DNA of 50,322 nt from NCBI RefSeq assembly GCF_963976135.1, contig NZ_CAXBKN010000003.1, positions 1 through 50,322 of the forward strand, written 5' to 3'. Under the pieces are notes generated by a model that was not told the DNA's origin, ran no database searches, and worked only from the letters and a program-made list of their open reading frames with translations. A program made the position numbers and the translations under genes. This DNA is from Maricaulis sp963976135. GTDB lineage: Bacteria; Pseudomonadota; Alphaproteobacteria; Caulobacterales; Maricaulaceae. This document shows, piece by piece, positions 17,433-26,680 of the stretch; position 1 is the first letter of the stretch, and each line of letters begins with the position of its first letter.

Positions 17433-17932
17433 CCGTCTCGCTGACCGAGACCTTGCGCCTGTACCATGACGCCGGCGATTTGTTCGAACTTGTCTCGGAT
17501 GTCCGCCGCTACCCTGACTTCATTCACCAGATCACCGCCATGCGGGTTCTGAAGGAAAGCCGGGACGGCGCCGTCACCCGGCTGACCGCGGAGGCGCGAA
17601 TCCGCTATAAATTCGTCACCGAACGCTTCACCAGTGCCGTGAGGGCTGATGCGGATGCTCGCACGATTGATGTCGGTTTTGTCGCCGGTCCCTTCCGGGT
17701 GCTTGAGAATAGCTGGCGCTTCTATCCCCTGTCGGATGGCTCGACCCTGGTAAAGTTTCACATCAAGGCGGCGTTCAGGAACATCGTCCTGCAGATGTTG
17801 CTCGACAGCCAGCGCGACCGCGCCGCCCATATTCTCATCAAGCGCTTTTCCGACGAGGCCGAACGGCGTTTCGTCTCAGTCGGCGACCCGGCCCTCGATC
17901 TGAGCGATGAGATCGACGCCCTGCTCAAATAG
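17429..17932 (+). CDS. RatA/COQ10-family START-domain protein
   Basis: A 167-residue START/polyketide-cyclase-like protein of the COQ10/RatA family. Visible family features are the YHDAGDLFELVSDVRRYPDF-type N-terminus, the RIRYKFVTERFTS strand and the NSWRFYPL...LVKFHI strand pair. Relatives bind ubiquinone in respiration (COQ10) or, in E. coli, act as the ribosome-association toxin RatA. No antitoxin-like partner gene lies beside it, so the respiratory role is more likely. It uses a GTG start overlapping the lipA stop. Its last 57 bp overlap the 3' end of convergent pncC/cinA. Confidence 0.8.
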   Translation: MTVSLTETLRLYHDAGDLFELVSDVRRYPDFIHQITAMRVLKESRDGAVTRLTAEARIRYKFVTERFTSAVRADADARTIDVGFVAGPFRVLENSWRFYPLSDGSTLVKFHIKAAFRNIVLQMLLDSQRDRAAHILIKRFSDEAERRFVSVGDPALDLSDEIDALLK

Positions 17933-18397
17933 CGCCAGTGCGGTGTCCACCGCTACGAGACGCACCTCTGTGCGGCCGCGATCGCCAAATCGCTTGCACA
18001 CGACCTGCACTGGATGGTCCCGCACCGCCAACCCGAAATAGACCAGGCCAGCCGGTTTGTGGGCTGAACCACCCGGACCGGCGACGCCCGTGATCGAAAC
18101 GGCGATATCGGCATTGGACTTGAGCAGGCATTGCGTCGCCATGCGTCTGGCGACCTCGGCCGAGACGGCCCCATGGGCCGCTATTATTGCGGCGGGAATA
18201 CCGAGAAGTTCGGTCTTGGACTCATTGCTATAAGTGACAAAGCCGCGCTCAAACACATCTGAGGCCCCGGCAATGCTGGTCAGCAAGCCGGCGACCAGCC
18301 CGCCGGTGCAGCTCTCCGCCGTTGCCATCATGATCGCGGCCGTGCGGGCATGGTCGAGGAGGTCTTCGGCCCTCCGGGTGAGCGGTTCGGAAAACAT
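17876..18397 (-). CDS. pncC: Nicotinamide-nucleotide amidohydrolase (CinA C-terminal type)
   Basis: A 173-residue stand-alone CinA C-terminal domain that deamidates nicotinamide mononucleotide to recycle NAD breakdown products. The family signature AESCTGGL-x-AGLLTSI lies near the N-terminus, and SITGVAGPGG near residue 105 is also typical. The N-terminal MoCF domain of full CinA is absent, which is common in Proteobacteria. The ATG overlaps the TGA of ispDF (TGATG), so translation is coupled. The 3' end runs 57 bp into ratA on the other strand. Confidence 0.9.
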   Translation of the reverse strand: MFSEPLTRRAEDLLDHARTAAIMMATAESCTGGLVAGLLTSIAGASDVFERGFVTYSNESKTELLGIPAAIIAAHGAVSAEVARRMATQCLLKSNADIAVSITGVAGPGGSAHKPAGLVYFGLAVRDHPVQVVCKRFGDRGRTEVRLVAVDTALALFEQGVDLIAQIEGRVAD

Positions 18398-19551
18398 CAG
18401 ATCATCCTCGCTGTCACGATGGCCTGCGCGGCCAGACCTTCGCCGCGGCCGGTAAAGCCAAGCCGCTCTGTGGTCGTTGCCTTGATATTGACCCGCCGGG
18501 TCTCAAGGCCCAGGAGCTGCGCCACCCGCTGCCGCATCGCGTCCCGGTGCGGGCCGATCTTGGGACGCTCGCCTATCAGGGTGATGTCCGCGTGCAAGAG
18601 CGTGCCGCCGGCCTGGCGCAATAATTCAACCGCATGGCTGACGAATTGGTGCGAGGCGGCTCCTTTCCAGCGTGCATCGCTCGGGCTGAAATGCTGGCCG
18701 ATATCGCCTTCGCCCGCCGCGCCGAGAATGGCATCGGTCAGGGCGTGCAGGCCGACATCGGCGTCGGAATGTCCGACCAGGCCGAGCCCGTCGCGGATTT
18801 CAATGCCGCACAACATCATGGAGGCGGCGGTTTCGAGCCGATGAACATCGAAGCCCTGACCGGTGACCATGATCGCGTTATTCGTGTTCAGCATCGCCTC
18901 GGCCCGCGCAAAATCATCTGGAGTGGTCAGTTTGAAATTCCCGGCCTCACCGGTGATTGTTTGTACCAGATGGCCCGCTGCCATCGCCACGGCTGCATCA
19001 TCGGGCAGGGCGGCCTCGCCCAGCGCGCGATAGGCCTGCATCAGGGGTACGTAGTGAAAGGCCTGCGGCGTCTGTGCGCCAGCATATTCAGCGCGATCCA
19101 CGGCAGCGATCATCCGCCCTGCGCCATCCCGTCGGATCATGGCGTCTACGCCGGCGGTAACCGGGATCACAGCGCCATGCGTTGCCAGTGCGTCTGCGAT
19201 CCGGCCGATCAGCGCCGCACTGACAAAGGGCCGTGCCGCATCATGGATCATCACCGCATCGGGGCTGTATTTTTCCAGGGCCTGAAGACCGGCGTGCACG
19301 GAAGCCGTGCGTGTCGCGCCGCCGGTCACGGATTCAGCCTGACCGCGATATTGCGAGGCAAGTGCTTCAAAACGCTCACCATCCTGCGCGCCGATCACGG
19401 CGATCACCGGGCCGATAGCCGGATGACTCAGGAAAGCATCCAGCGTTCGCGCCAATACGGGGCGGCCGCCGATTTCGCGATATTGCTTGGGAATTTCCCC
19501 GCCCGCCCGGGTGCCGCGGCCCGCAGCGACAATGATGGCACCGATTTTCAT
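18397..19551 (-). CDS. ispDF: Bifunctional IspD/IspF of the MEP isoprenoid pathway
   Basis: A 384-residue fusion that performs two non-consecutive MEP-pathway steps: CTP transfer to methylerythritol phosphate (IspD) and cyclodiphosphate formation (IspF). IspD occupies residues 1-225, with AAGRGTRAGGEIPKQY and the VIHDAARPFV-like nucleotide-binding segment. IspF occupies 228-384, starting TGQGFDVHRLE with zinc ligands D235 and H237, and H269 after GHSDADVGLHA. The fusion is characteristic of alpha- and epsilon-proteobacteria. I chose ATG 19551 because the canonical MKIGAIIVAAG begins there; upstream in-frame codons are spurious. It is divergent from dusB. Confidence 0.95.
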   Translation of the reverse strand: MKIGAIIVAAGRGTRAGGEIPKQYREIGGRPVLARTLDAFLSHPAIGPVIAVIGAQDGERFEALASQYRGQAESVTGGATRTASVHAGLQALEKYSPDAVMIHDAARPFVSAALIGRIADALATHGAVIPVTAGVDAMIRRDGAGRMIAAVDRAEYAGAQTPQAFHYVPLMQAYRALGEAALPDDAAVAMAAGHLVQTITGEAGNFKLTTPDDFARAEAMLNTNNAIMVTGQGFDVHRLETAASMMLCGIEIRDGLGLVGHSDADVGLHALTDAILGAAGEGDIGQHFSPSDARWKGAASHQFVSHAVELLRQAGGTLLHADITLIGERPKIGPHRDAMRQRVAQLLGLETRRVNIKATTTERLGFTGRGEGLAAQAIVTARMI

Positions 19552-19635
19552 ATACAGGCCTCGTCCATTGCCGCAGCGCAGCAAGATCGCTAGCTTGCCC
19601 GGCTTACGCTGCAACCGGTTGAATTGTCCAGACGC

Positions 19636-20640
19636 ATGAGTTTCTTCATCGGCCCCCATGAGATCGCGATTCCGGCGGTTCTGGCACCCATGTCCGGTGT
19701 GACGGATCTGCCCTTTCGCCGCCAGGCCCAGCGTTTCGGGGCCGGGATGGTGGTCTCGGAAATGGTCGCCAGCGATGCTCTGGCCCGTGGCCGCATCGAT
19801 ATGGTGCGCAAGGCGGCGGCCGATGCCAGCCTCGCGCCGCGGGTGATCCAGCTTGCCGGCCGTCAGGCTGAATGGATGGCTGAAGGCGCGCGCATTGCGC
19901 AGGCGGCCGGTGCCGACATCGTCGATATCAATATGGGTTGCCCGGCGCGCCAGGTGACCAAGGGCCTGTCGGGTTCAGCCCTGATGCGCGACCTCGACCA
20001 TGCCATGACGCTGATCGAGGCGACGCTGGCGGCGGTCAGCATTCCGGTGACCCTGAAAATGCGCCTCGGCTGGGATCATGATTGCCTCAACGCGCCGGAA
20101 CTGGCGCGGCGGGCCGTTGATGCCGGGGTTGCGATGATCACCGTGCATGGCCGCACGCGGCAGCAATTCTATACGGGCCAGGCCGATTGGAGCGCGGTGC
20201 GGGCGGTGCGCGAGGCGGTGCAGGTCCCGCTACTGGTCAATGGTGATATCGCCACACTGGCGCAGGCGAGTGAGGCGCTCACCCTGTCGGGCGCTGATGG
20301 CGTGATGGTCGGGCGGGCGGCGCAGGGGCGGCCCTGGCTGGTTGGTGAGATCGGCGCCGGTCTGATCACTGGCACCATGCCGGACACCCCCTGGGCGGCC
20401 AAGGTCGCGGCGTTGATGGAGCAGTCCGCCGAAGCGTATGATTTCTACGGCGATGCCCTGGGCGTGCGGATGATGCGCAAACATTTCGCATCCTTCCTGG
20501 AGTTTGATGGCGGCCATCTATCCCCCGAAATCCTCGCCGCGATCCGCGATGTGCTGTGCCGGTCCAGGGAAATCGCCGCCATCCGCGATGCGCTCCATCG
20601 TTTGCTGGACCATCCGCCCGGCCAGCGGATCGCGGCATGA
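19636..20640 (+). CDS. dusB: tRNA-dihydrouridine synthase (NifR3/DusB)
   Basis: A 334-residue FMN-dependent TIM-barrel enzyme that reduces uridines in tRNA D-loops. The flavin and substrate segments LAPMSGVTDLPFR, VIQLAGR and DINMGCPARQVTKG (catalytic C102) are present, as are TLKMRLGWD, TVHGRTR and NGDI. Length is typical. ATG 19636 is preferred over an upstream TTG. It is the first gene of the ntr run, the classical alphaproteobacterial nifR3-ntrB-ntrC order. Its TGA overlaps the ATG of ntrB (ATGA). Confidence 0.95.
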   Translation: MSFFIGPHEIAIPAVLAPMSGVTDLPFRRQAQRFGAGMVVSEMVASDALARGRIDMVRKAAADASLAPRVIQLAGRQAEWMAEGARIAQAAGADIVDINMGCPARQVTKGLSGSALMRDLDHAMTLIEATLAAVSIPVTLKMRLGWDHDCLNAPELARRAVDAGVAMITVHGRTRQQFYTGQADWSAVRAVREAVQVPLLVNGDIATLAQASEALTLSGADGVMVGRAAQGRPWLVGEIGAGLITGTMPDTPWAAKVAALMEQSAEAYDFYGDALGVRMMRKHFASFLEFDGGHLSPEILAAIRDVLCRSREIAAIRDALHRLLDHPPGQRIAA

Positions 20641-21692
20641 CTGACCCGGGACGCAGCGCGGCGGAGTGGGCGCATGGCGCGGCCGAGCAGGCCGCCATTC
20701 CCATTATCGTCTTCACCGCCGGGCCGCGCCTGGCCTGGGCCAATCAGCAGGCGCAGGAATGTTTTGGCTTGTCGCTTCGCACGCTGCAACGAACGGATTT
20801 GCGGCAGGCCTTGCCGGGCAGCGGGCGTCTGATCGATTGCGTCGAACAGGCTGCTGCCGACCGGCGTACGGTTGTCGCGCTGGGCGAGGAGCTCGGCGCC
20901 AATGGCGTCTCCGATCTGCATGCGTGCTGGTCGGAAGAGCTTGAAACCGTGACGCTCTCCATTTTGCCGCATTGCGAGACCGGGCCACGCGCTTCGCAGG
21001 CCGCTGCGCTCGGATTTGGCCGCATGCTGGCGCATGAGCTGAAAAACCCGCTGGCCAGTGTGCGTGGAGCAGCTCAGCTGATCGAGCGCGAAACGGATCT
21101 GGACGCCACAGGTGAACTGGCGCGTATCATCATCCAGGATGTCGATCGGATCACGCGTTTGGCCGACCATTGGAGCGGGGTTGGCGATATCCAGCTGGGC
21201 CCCGTGTCGCTGGTCAATCTCAACCGCCTGGCCCTGACGGCGATCGAGAGTCTGGTCCGTGCCAACCCGGCCGCTGCCGGAATGATTGAGGAGCGATTTG
21301 ACCCGTCCTTGCCCGATGCCTCCGGCGATGCCGATCTACTGCATCAGATGGTGGTCAATCTGTTGCAGAATGCCCTCGACGCGGTCGCAGGGCTGGATGC
21401 ACCAAAAATCACGATCTCAACCCGGTTTGACAATGGTCCCCGCAGCCGAAACGGCGATATCTCCGCACCACTCCTCCTCTCGGTGACCGATAATGGCGCG
21501 GGAATTCCGGCTTCACTTGGCTCCGGAATTTTCACCCCTTTCGTCACAACCAAGCCCGCGGGCGAGGGGTTGGGACTTGCCTTCTGCGCCCGCATTACGG
21601 CCCTGCATGACGGGCAACTCGATTATGACAGTGAGCCCGGCCGTACCGTATTCAACCTGCGACTTCCGATCTCCAGGGGAGAGTTGAAATGA
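20637..21692 (+). CDS. ntrB: Nitrogen sensor histidine kinase NtrB
   Basis: A 351-residue cytosolic histidine kinase that controls NtrC phosphorylation in response to nitrogen status through PII. An N-terminal PAS-like domain (about 20-115) precedes the H-box LAHELKNPLASVRGAAQ with phospho-acceptor H133. The ATP-binding domain shows the N-box (VVNLLQNALDAV), the G1-box (VTDNGAGIP) and a G2-like GEGLGLAF. No membrane helices are present. The start overlaps the dusB stop and its own stop overlaps the ntrC start (ATGA), so the three are translationally coupled. Confidence 0.93.
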   Translation: MTDPGRSAAEWAHGAAEQAAIPIIVFTAGPRLAWANQQAQECFGLSLRTLQRTDLRQALPGSGRLIDCVEQAAADRRTVVALGEELGANGVSDLHACWSEELETVTLSILPHCETGPRASQAAALGFGRMLAHELKNPLASVRGAAQLIERETDLDATGELARIIIQDVDRITRLADHWSGVGDIQLGPVSLVNLNRLALTAIESLVRANPAAAGMIEERFDPSLPDASGDADLLHQMVVNLLQNALDAVAGLDAPKITISTRFDNGPRSRNGDISAPLLLSVTDNGAGIPASLGSGIFTPFVTTKPAGEGLGLAFCARITALHDGQLDYDSEPGRTVFNLRLPISRGELK

Positions 21693-22945
21693 GCGCCCGC
21701 ATCCTGTTGCTCGAAGACGATGAGAGTCTGAAGCTGATCCTGTCGCGCGCGCTCAGCTCGGCGGGTTATCAGGTCCGGGCCACCGCCTCGATTGATGCCG
21801 TGCTCAACTGGGTCCGCGCCGGTGAGGGCGATCTCCTGCTCGCCGACGTATTGCTCGACGGTACCAGCTTCCTGGAGAGCCTCGGGATGGTGAAACGGCT
21901 GCGCGCCGATCTGCCAGTCATCGTCATGAGCGCCCAGACCACGGCGAGCACCGCTATCAGCGCCGAAAAGGGTGGCGTGTTTGAATATCTCCCCAAGCCC
22001 TTTGATCTGGATCTGATGCTCGCCAGGATTGCCTCGGCGCTCGGCGAGAGCCGCCGGCGTCAACCCGATGGGAGCCTGTCGGAGCCAACAGGACTGATCG
22101 GCCAATCGGCGGCGATGCAAGCCACTTTCAAGGCCATCGGCCGCGCCGCGACCAGCGGCGCGCATGTGATGATCAGCGGCGAGTCAGGGACCGGCAAACG
22201 GCAGGCCGCAAACGCGCTTCTGCGTGCGCGCGGCGTGAAGATCGAGGATGTCGCCCTGATCACACCATCACACCGCACCGAGGATATATTCAAATCGACG
22301 ACGGCCGCCGCACACCTGCTCTGGCTGCGGCTGGATGAATGGACGCCGCAACAGCAGCGCGCTGCACGGGACGCGCTGGATACGGGGGCTGGCCGCGTTA
22401 TCGCCACGCTCTCGACCCCAGGGAGCGCAGCGCTCGACAGCCGTTTGCTCGGCCGTTTGTCGGAATGCATCGTCACGCTGCCGCCATTGCGCGAACGCCC
22501 CAGCGATATCCCGGTCCTGTGCGAGGCCTTCCTCCATGAGTTTGCCTTGCGTGACAGTCAGATGACGCTGCAATTATCGCCGCCGGCGCGGGCCCTGATC
22601 GACAGGGCTGACTGGCCGGGCAATGTCGTGGAATTGCGCGCTGTCCTCTCACGCCTCTCCCTTGCGACAAGGGGCCGCCTGGCCGGTCCCGAGGATGTCG
22701 CCAGTGCCATGATGCAGGATAGTTCCGACCAGAGGGATGAGCTGGAAGCGCATGCGTCGCGCCTGGCCAGCGCGGCTCTGGCGGCGCCGGATGCGCGCCA
22801 ACTGGCGGGTGACGCACTGGATCGGGCCCTGCTGGAGCAGGCGCTTGCGCGCGCTGACGGCAATCGTTCAAAGGCCGCTGAAATGCTGGGTGTCAATCGC
22901 AATACCCTGGCCCGGCGCCTGGCCGAGCTGAGCGAGAATCCCTGA
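21689..22945 (+). CDS. ntrC: NtrC-type response regulator lacking the GAFTGA loop
   Basis: A 418-residue regulator with a receiver domain (phospho-acceptor D53, conserved K103), an AAA+ domain and a Fis-type HTH (DGNRSKAAEMLGVNRNTLARRL). The Walker A GESGTGK (164-170) is intact and LDE at 215-217 may serve as Walker B. Only about 45 residues separate them against about 64 in canonical NtrC, and the ESELFGHEKGAFTGA segment is gone. GAFTGA is needed to contact sigma-54, so this protein probably does not open sigma-54 promoters. It may act on sigma-70 promoters or as a repressor, as known for Rhodobacter capsulatus NtrC. Gene position still identifies it as NtrC. Confidence 0.88.
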   Translation: MSARILLLEDDESLKLILSRALSSAGYQVRATASIDAVLNWVRAGEGDLLLADVLLDGTSFLESLGMVKRLRADLPVIVMSAQTTASTAISAEKGGVFEYLPKPFDLDLMLARIASALGESRRRQPDGSLSEPTGLIGQSAAMQATFKAIGRAATSGAHVMISGESGTGKRQAANALLRARGVKIEDVALITPSHRTEDIFKSTTAAAHLLWLRLDEWTPQQQRAARDALDTGAGRVIATLSTPGSAALDSRLLGRLSECIVTLPPLRERPSDIPVLCEAFLHEFALRDSQMTLQLSPPARALIDRADWPGNVVELRAVLSRLSLATRGRLAGPEDVASAMMQDSSDQRDELEAHASRLASAALAAPDARQLAGDALDRALLEQALARADGNRSKAAEMLGVNRNTLARRLAELSENP

Positions 22946-23020
22946 GGCTTGTGGCTGCTGCGGCACGGGTGTTGATTTGATGCAACATGCGGGCAATGAT
23001 GGCCCAGCTTGCCAAGGAAG

Positions 23021-25264
23021 ATGCGGTTGAACACGTTGCCGTCTGGATCAATGATCACAAACGTATCGCCACGCTCTGCTGCGCTCTTTGGCATTGGTTT
23101 CCTGTTGTCATTGACCGTGGTGGTGCTGACTGCGGTCGCGATTCTCGGCGATGGCGCTGTGCTCGAGCCCGGCGATCGCCTGACCCTGGGCATACTGGTC
23201 GGCAATTGTCTGCTTCTCCTCGCGCTTGCCTCGGTGGTCTTTATCCGTCTGCGCCGGCGAATGCGTGGCCGACGTTTTGGCGAACCGGCACCGCGGCTGC
23301 ATTTGCGCTTCGTCGGCCTGTTTTCCCTGGCAGCGACCGCGCCGGCGATTTTCGCGGCCATGTTCCTCGGTCTGATCCTGACACGTGGCGTGGAATACTG
23401 GTTTGGTGAGCAGGTCGGCACTTTTGTCGATACCGCCTCACGCACGGCGCAGGACGTCTATTACCAGGAAGCCAATGTGACGCGTTCAAGACTGACCGCC
23501 CTGGTCAGCGCGATCGATAATGAGGAAGCGGCAACGCTCTTCACCTCAAGCCGTATCCAATACAATACGATTTTCGCCAGCTATGTGGCGCGGGCCCAAC
23601 TCGCTGCCGCCTACATCGTGGACGCCCGCGGCGCCCGGATGGCCGAAGCCGAATTCAGACCGAATGAAGTCTATATCCCGCCGACGCCGGATTTGTATGA
23701 GCGCGCCGAGGAGGGCGGTGTCGGAACGACCGGGCCCCTGTTTGCGACGCGTGCCGGGATTGAAGGCAGTGCCGATGCGATGCGGATGCTGTTCCGGCTG
23801 GAAAACTATGAGGGCGCCTATCTCTATGTCTCTCGCGAGATGGATATGAGCCTTTGGCGCGATATTGTTAATGCCAGTGAATCGCTTCGCACCGTGCGCG
23901 AGCATGAGGGCCAGGCCCGCGTCGTCTTCTTCCTGCTCTATGCCGAAGTGGTGGCGCTGATCCTGATCGGCTCACTCTGGCTGGCCCTCTCGGCAGCCAC
24001 CCGCGTTGTCACCCCGATATCAAGACTGGTCGCGGCCGCTGAACGTGTGCGGCGCGGTGATCTGGATGCCCGCGTGCAAATGGGCCGCGAGGATGACGAA
24101 ATTTCCGCCCTGGGCCGGGCCTTCAACCGGATGACGCGGCAATTGCGCAGCCAGCGCCGCGAATTGATCGCGTCTCATGCCGAGTCTGAACAGAGGCGCG
24201 CCTTCACCGAAGCCGTGCTGGCCGGTGTCAGTGCCGGCGTTCTCGGGGTTGATGGCGAAAACCGGGTCCGCCTGATCAACCGGTCTGCCGTTGGTCATCT
24301 CAGCCCCGGGACGGATGATCTCGTCGGGGCCCGGATCGATGATATTGCACCGGAACTCCGCGATATTGTCGCCCAGGCGCGCCGCCGCCCCGGCTATGTC
24401 GCCGAGGCCCAGATCGATCTGAAAACCGCTGACGAACAGATCCGCTATCTCTCCGCGCGGGCGACCATGGATGAAGAAGCCGGGTTGATCATCACATTTG
24501 ACGATGTCACCCGTCTGGTCACTGCCCAGCGCAATGCGGCCTGGCGCGAGGTTGCGCGGCGCATCGCCCACGAAATCAAGAACCCGCTGACCCCGATCCA
24601 GCTTTCGGCGGAGCGCATCAAGCGCAAGTATCGCAAGGAAATCCAGACGGATGTGGAGACTTTCGACCGCTGTACGGATACGATTATCCGCCAGGTGAGC
24701 GATATCGGCCGCATGGTCGATGAATTCTCTTCCTTCGCCCGCATGCCGGAGCCGAAGGTCGAGTCCGTCGAGATGAGCGAATTGTGCCAGGCGGCCACCT
24801 TCGCCCAGCGCGTCGCTACGCCGACGGTTGATACGAGTTTCAAACGGCCTGAACGGCCGATCTACGCTCTGTGTGACGCGCGGCTGTCCAGCCAGGCGCT
24901 GGCGAATATCCTCAAGAATGCCGCCGAGAGCGTTATCGCCCGGATGGAAAACGGTGTCGGCGATAATACACCCGGCCAGATCCGCGTCTCGCTGCGCGAG
25001 GACGAGGGTTATGCGGTGATTGAGGTCTGCGATAACGGGCTGGGCTGGCCAACAGCCAATCGCGAACGTCTCACCGAACCCTATATGACGACACGCGAAA
25101 AGGGCACAGGGCTCGGCCTTGCCATCGTCAAACGGGTCATGGAAGACCACAAGGGACGCCTTGAGCTGGGCCTGCCGGACAGCGGCCAGGGCGCTGTCGT
25201 CCGGCTGGTCTTCCCGCTAGCCAATGATTCCACCACAGATTCACCGACGAAGAAGGAGGCCTGA
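23021..25264 (+). CDS. ntrY: Membrane sensor histidine kinase NtrY
   Basis: A 747-residue sensor kinase, partner of NtrX. Three hydrophobic segments lie in about residues 20-115, followed by a periplasmic region of about 170 residues and a further helix near 300 (FFLLYAEVVALILIG). HAMP (VTPISRLVAAAERVRRGDL), PAS (about 385-480) and the kinase core follow. The H-box is RRIAHEIKNPLTPIQLSAER, the N-box is LANILKNAAESV, and the G-boxes are VCDNGLGWP and GTGLGLAIV. The start is uncertain: ATG 23021 or ATG 23051 both fit, and neither has a well-spaced ribosome-binding site. A 75-bp gap separates it from ntrC; ntrX starts 3 bp after its stop. Confidence 0.92.
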   Translation: MRLNTLPSGSMITNVSPRSAALFGIGFLLSLTVVVLTAVAILGDGAVLEPGDRLTLGILVGNCLLLLALASVVFIRLRRRMRGRRFGEPAPRLHLRFVGLFSLAATAPAIFAAMFLGLILTRGVEYWFGEQVGTFVDTASRTAQDVYYQEANVTRSRLTALVSAIDNEEAATLFTSSRIQYNTIFASYVARAQLAAAYIVDARGARMAEAEFRPNEVYIPPTPDLYERAEEGGVGTTGPLFATRAGIEGSADAMRMLFRLENYEGAYLYVSREMDMSLWRDIVNASESLRTVREHEGQARVVFFLLYAEVVALILIGSLWLALSAATRVVTPISRLVAAAERVRRGDLDARVQMGREDDEISALGRAFNRMTRQLRSQRRELIASHAESEQRRAFTEAVLAGVSAGVLGVDGENRVRLINRSAVGHLSPGTDDLVGARIDDIAPELRDIVAQARRRPGYVAEAQIDLKTADEQIRYLSARATMDEEAGLIITFDDVTRLVTAQRNAAWREVARRIAHEIKNPLTPIQLSAERIKRKYRKEIQTDVETFDRCTDTIIRQVSDIGRMVDEFSSFARMPEPKVESVEMSELCQAATFAQRVATPTVDTSFKRPERPIYALCDARLSSQALANILKNAAESVIARMENGVGDNTPGQIRVSLREDEGYAVIEVCDNGLGWPTANRERLTEPYMTTREKGTGLGLAIVKRVMEDHKGRLELGLPDSGQGAVVRLVFPLANDSTTDSPTKKEA

Positions 25265-25267
25265 CCG

Positions 25268-26680
25268 ATGGCACGTGACATCCTGATAGTGGATGACGAG
25301 GCGGATATCCGCGAATTGATCGGCGGTCTGCTGGAAGATGAAGGCTATGAAACCCGTGGAGCGGCCGACTCCGATGGCGCGATGCGCGAGTTTCAGGCTC
25401 GCCAGCCTTCCCTGATCATCCTTGATGTCTGGCTGCAGGGCAGCCGTCTGGATGGCCTTGAATTGCTGGATGAGTTCCGGGCCATTGATCCGGATCTGCC
25501 GATCGTCGTTATCTCCGGCCACGGTACGATCGAGACCGCCGTCGCAGCGATCCGCAAGGGCGCCTATGATTTCATCGAGAAACCGTTCAAGAGCGACAAG
25601 CTTCTGCTCACCCTGTCGCGGGCACTGGAAACCAGCCGTCTGCGCACGGAGAACGCACAATTGCGCGCCCGCAGTGATGTCCAGAACGCGTTGATCGGGA
25701 ACTCCACAAGCATCGTCCAGATGCGGCAATTGATCGAACGGGTTGGCCCCACCAATAGCCGGGTCCTGATCAAGGGGCCGTCGGGGGCCGGCAAGGAATT
25801 GGTGGCGCGTCTGATCCACGAGAAATCGCCGCGCTGCAGTTCTGATTTTGTCGCCGTCAGTGCGCCGGGCATGTCGCCGGAGGCCTTCGATGAGGAATTG
25901 TTCGGTCGTGAGAATGAGGACGGGACGATCAAGCGCATCGGCTTGCTCGAGCGCGCTCATGGCGGAACGCTGTTTCTCGACGAGATCGCGGACATGCCGC
26001 GAGAGACGCAATCAAAGCTGTTGCGCCTGCTGGTCGAGCAGCGTTTCCGGCGCATTGGCGGCACCGCCGATGTCGAGGTGAATGTCCGCGTGATTTCAAG
26101 CTCTTCACAGGAATTGCGCGTCCGGATCGAGGAGGGGAAGTTCCGCGAAGACCTCTATCACCGCCTTGCCGTGGTTCCCGTGGTCGTGCCGGCGCTGGCG
26201 GAGCGGCGCGAGGACATACCTGAACTGGTCGAGCATTTCGTCGCCCGCCTGACTCATTCAGCCGGTCTGCCACGCCGAAGTTTCGGCACCGATGTCATGG
26301 CGGCACTTCAAGCCCATGGTTGGCCCGGCAATGTCCGGCAATTGCGTAATAATATCGAACGCTTGCTCATCCTGGCAACGGGGTCACAAACCGCACCGAT
26401 TACGCTGGAATCACTACCGTCAGAAGTGGTGACGCGGGATTCGGCGGAGGCCGGTTTCGACGCCGAGAAAATGATCGCCCTGTCCCTGCGCGAGGCGCGA
26501 GAGAATTTCGAGCGCGAATACCTGCGCGCCCAGATTGATCGCTTTGGCGGCAATATTTCGCGGACGGCAGCCTTTATCGGGATGGAGCGTTCGGCCTTGC
26601 ATCGCAAGCTTAAATCGCTCAGCGTCGGCGGGAATTCTCGCGATGCGGCGAGCAGCGGCCAGACGGACAAGGCAACATGA
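25268..26680 (+). CDS. ntrX: Response regulator NtrX
   Basis: A 470-residue NtrC-family regulator phosphorylated by NtrY. The receiver has D53 (ILDVWL) and a conserved K in IEKPFKSDKL. The AAA+ domain has Walker A GPSGAGKE and Walker B GGTLFLDEIADMP, and the FREDLYHRL arginine-finger region is intact. Where GAFTGA would stand, the sequence reads ELFGRENEDGTIKRIG, the usual alphaproteobacterial NtrX form that does not use sigma-54. A Fis-type HTH (GGNISRTAAFIGMERSALHRKL) closes the protein. GGAGG lies upstream of the ATG. Its TGA overlaps the trkA start. Relatives control respiration, envelope and cell-cycle genes. Confidence 0.94.
   Translation: MARDILIVDDEADIRELIGGLLEDEGYETRGAADSDGAMREFQARQPSLIILDVWLQGSRLDGLELLDEFRAIDPDLPIVVISGHGTIETAVAAIRKGAYDFIEKPFKSDKLLLTLSRALETSRLRTENAQLRARSDVQNALIGNSTSIVQMRQLIERVGPTNSRVLIKGPSGAGKELVARLIHEKSPRCSSDFVAVSAPGMSPEAFDEELFGRENEDGTIKRIGLLERAHGGTLFLDEIADMPRETQSKLLRLLVEQRFRRIGGTADVEVNVRVISSSSQELRVRIEEGKFREDLYHRLAVVPVVVPALAERREDIPELVEHFVARLTHSAGLPRRSFGTDVMAALQAHGWPGNVRQLRNNIERLLILATGSQTAPITLESLPSEVVTRDSAEAGFDAEKMIALSLREARENFEREYLRAQIDRFGGNISRTAAFIGMERSALHRKLKSLSVGGNSRDAASSGQTDKAT

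Noticed and set aside
17429..17932. RatA as the toxin of a toxin-antitoxin pair
   Set aside because: No small antitoxin gene (RatB-like) is adjacent; the gene is coupled to lipA, which fits a respiratory COQ10 role better.
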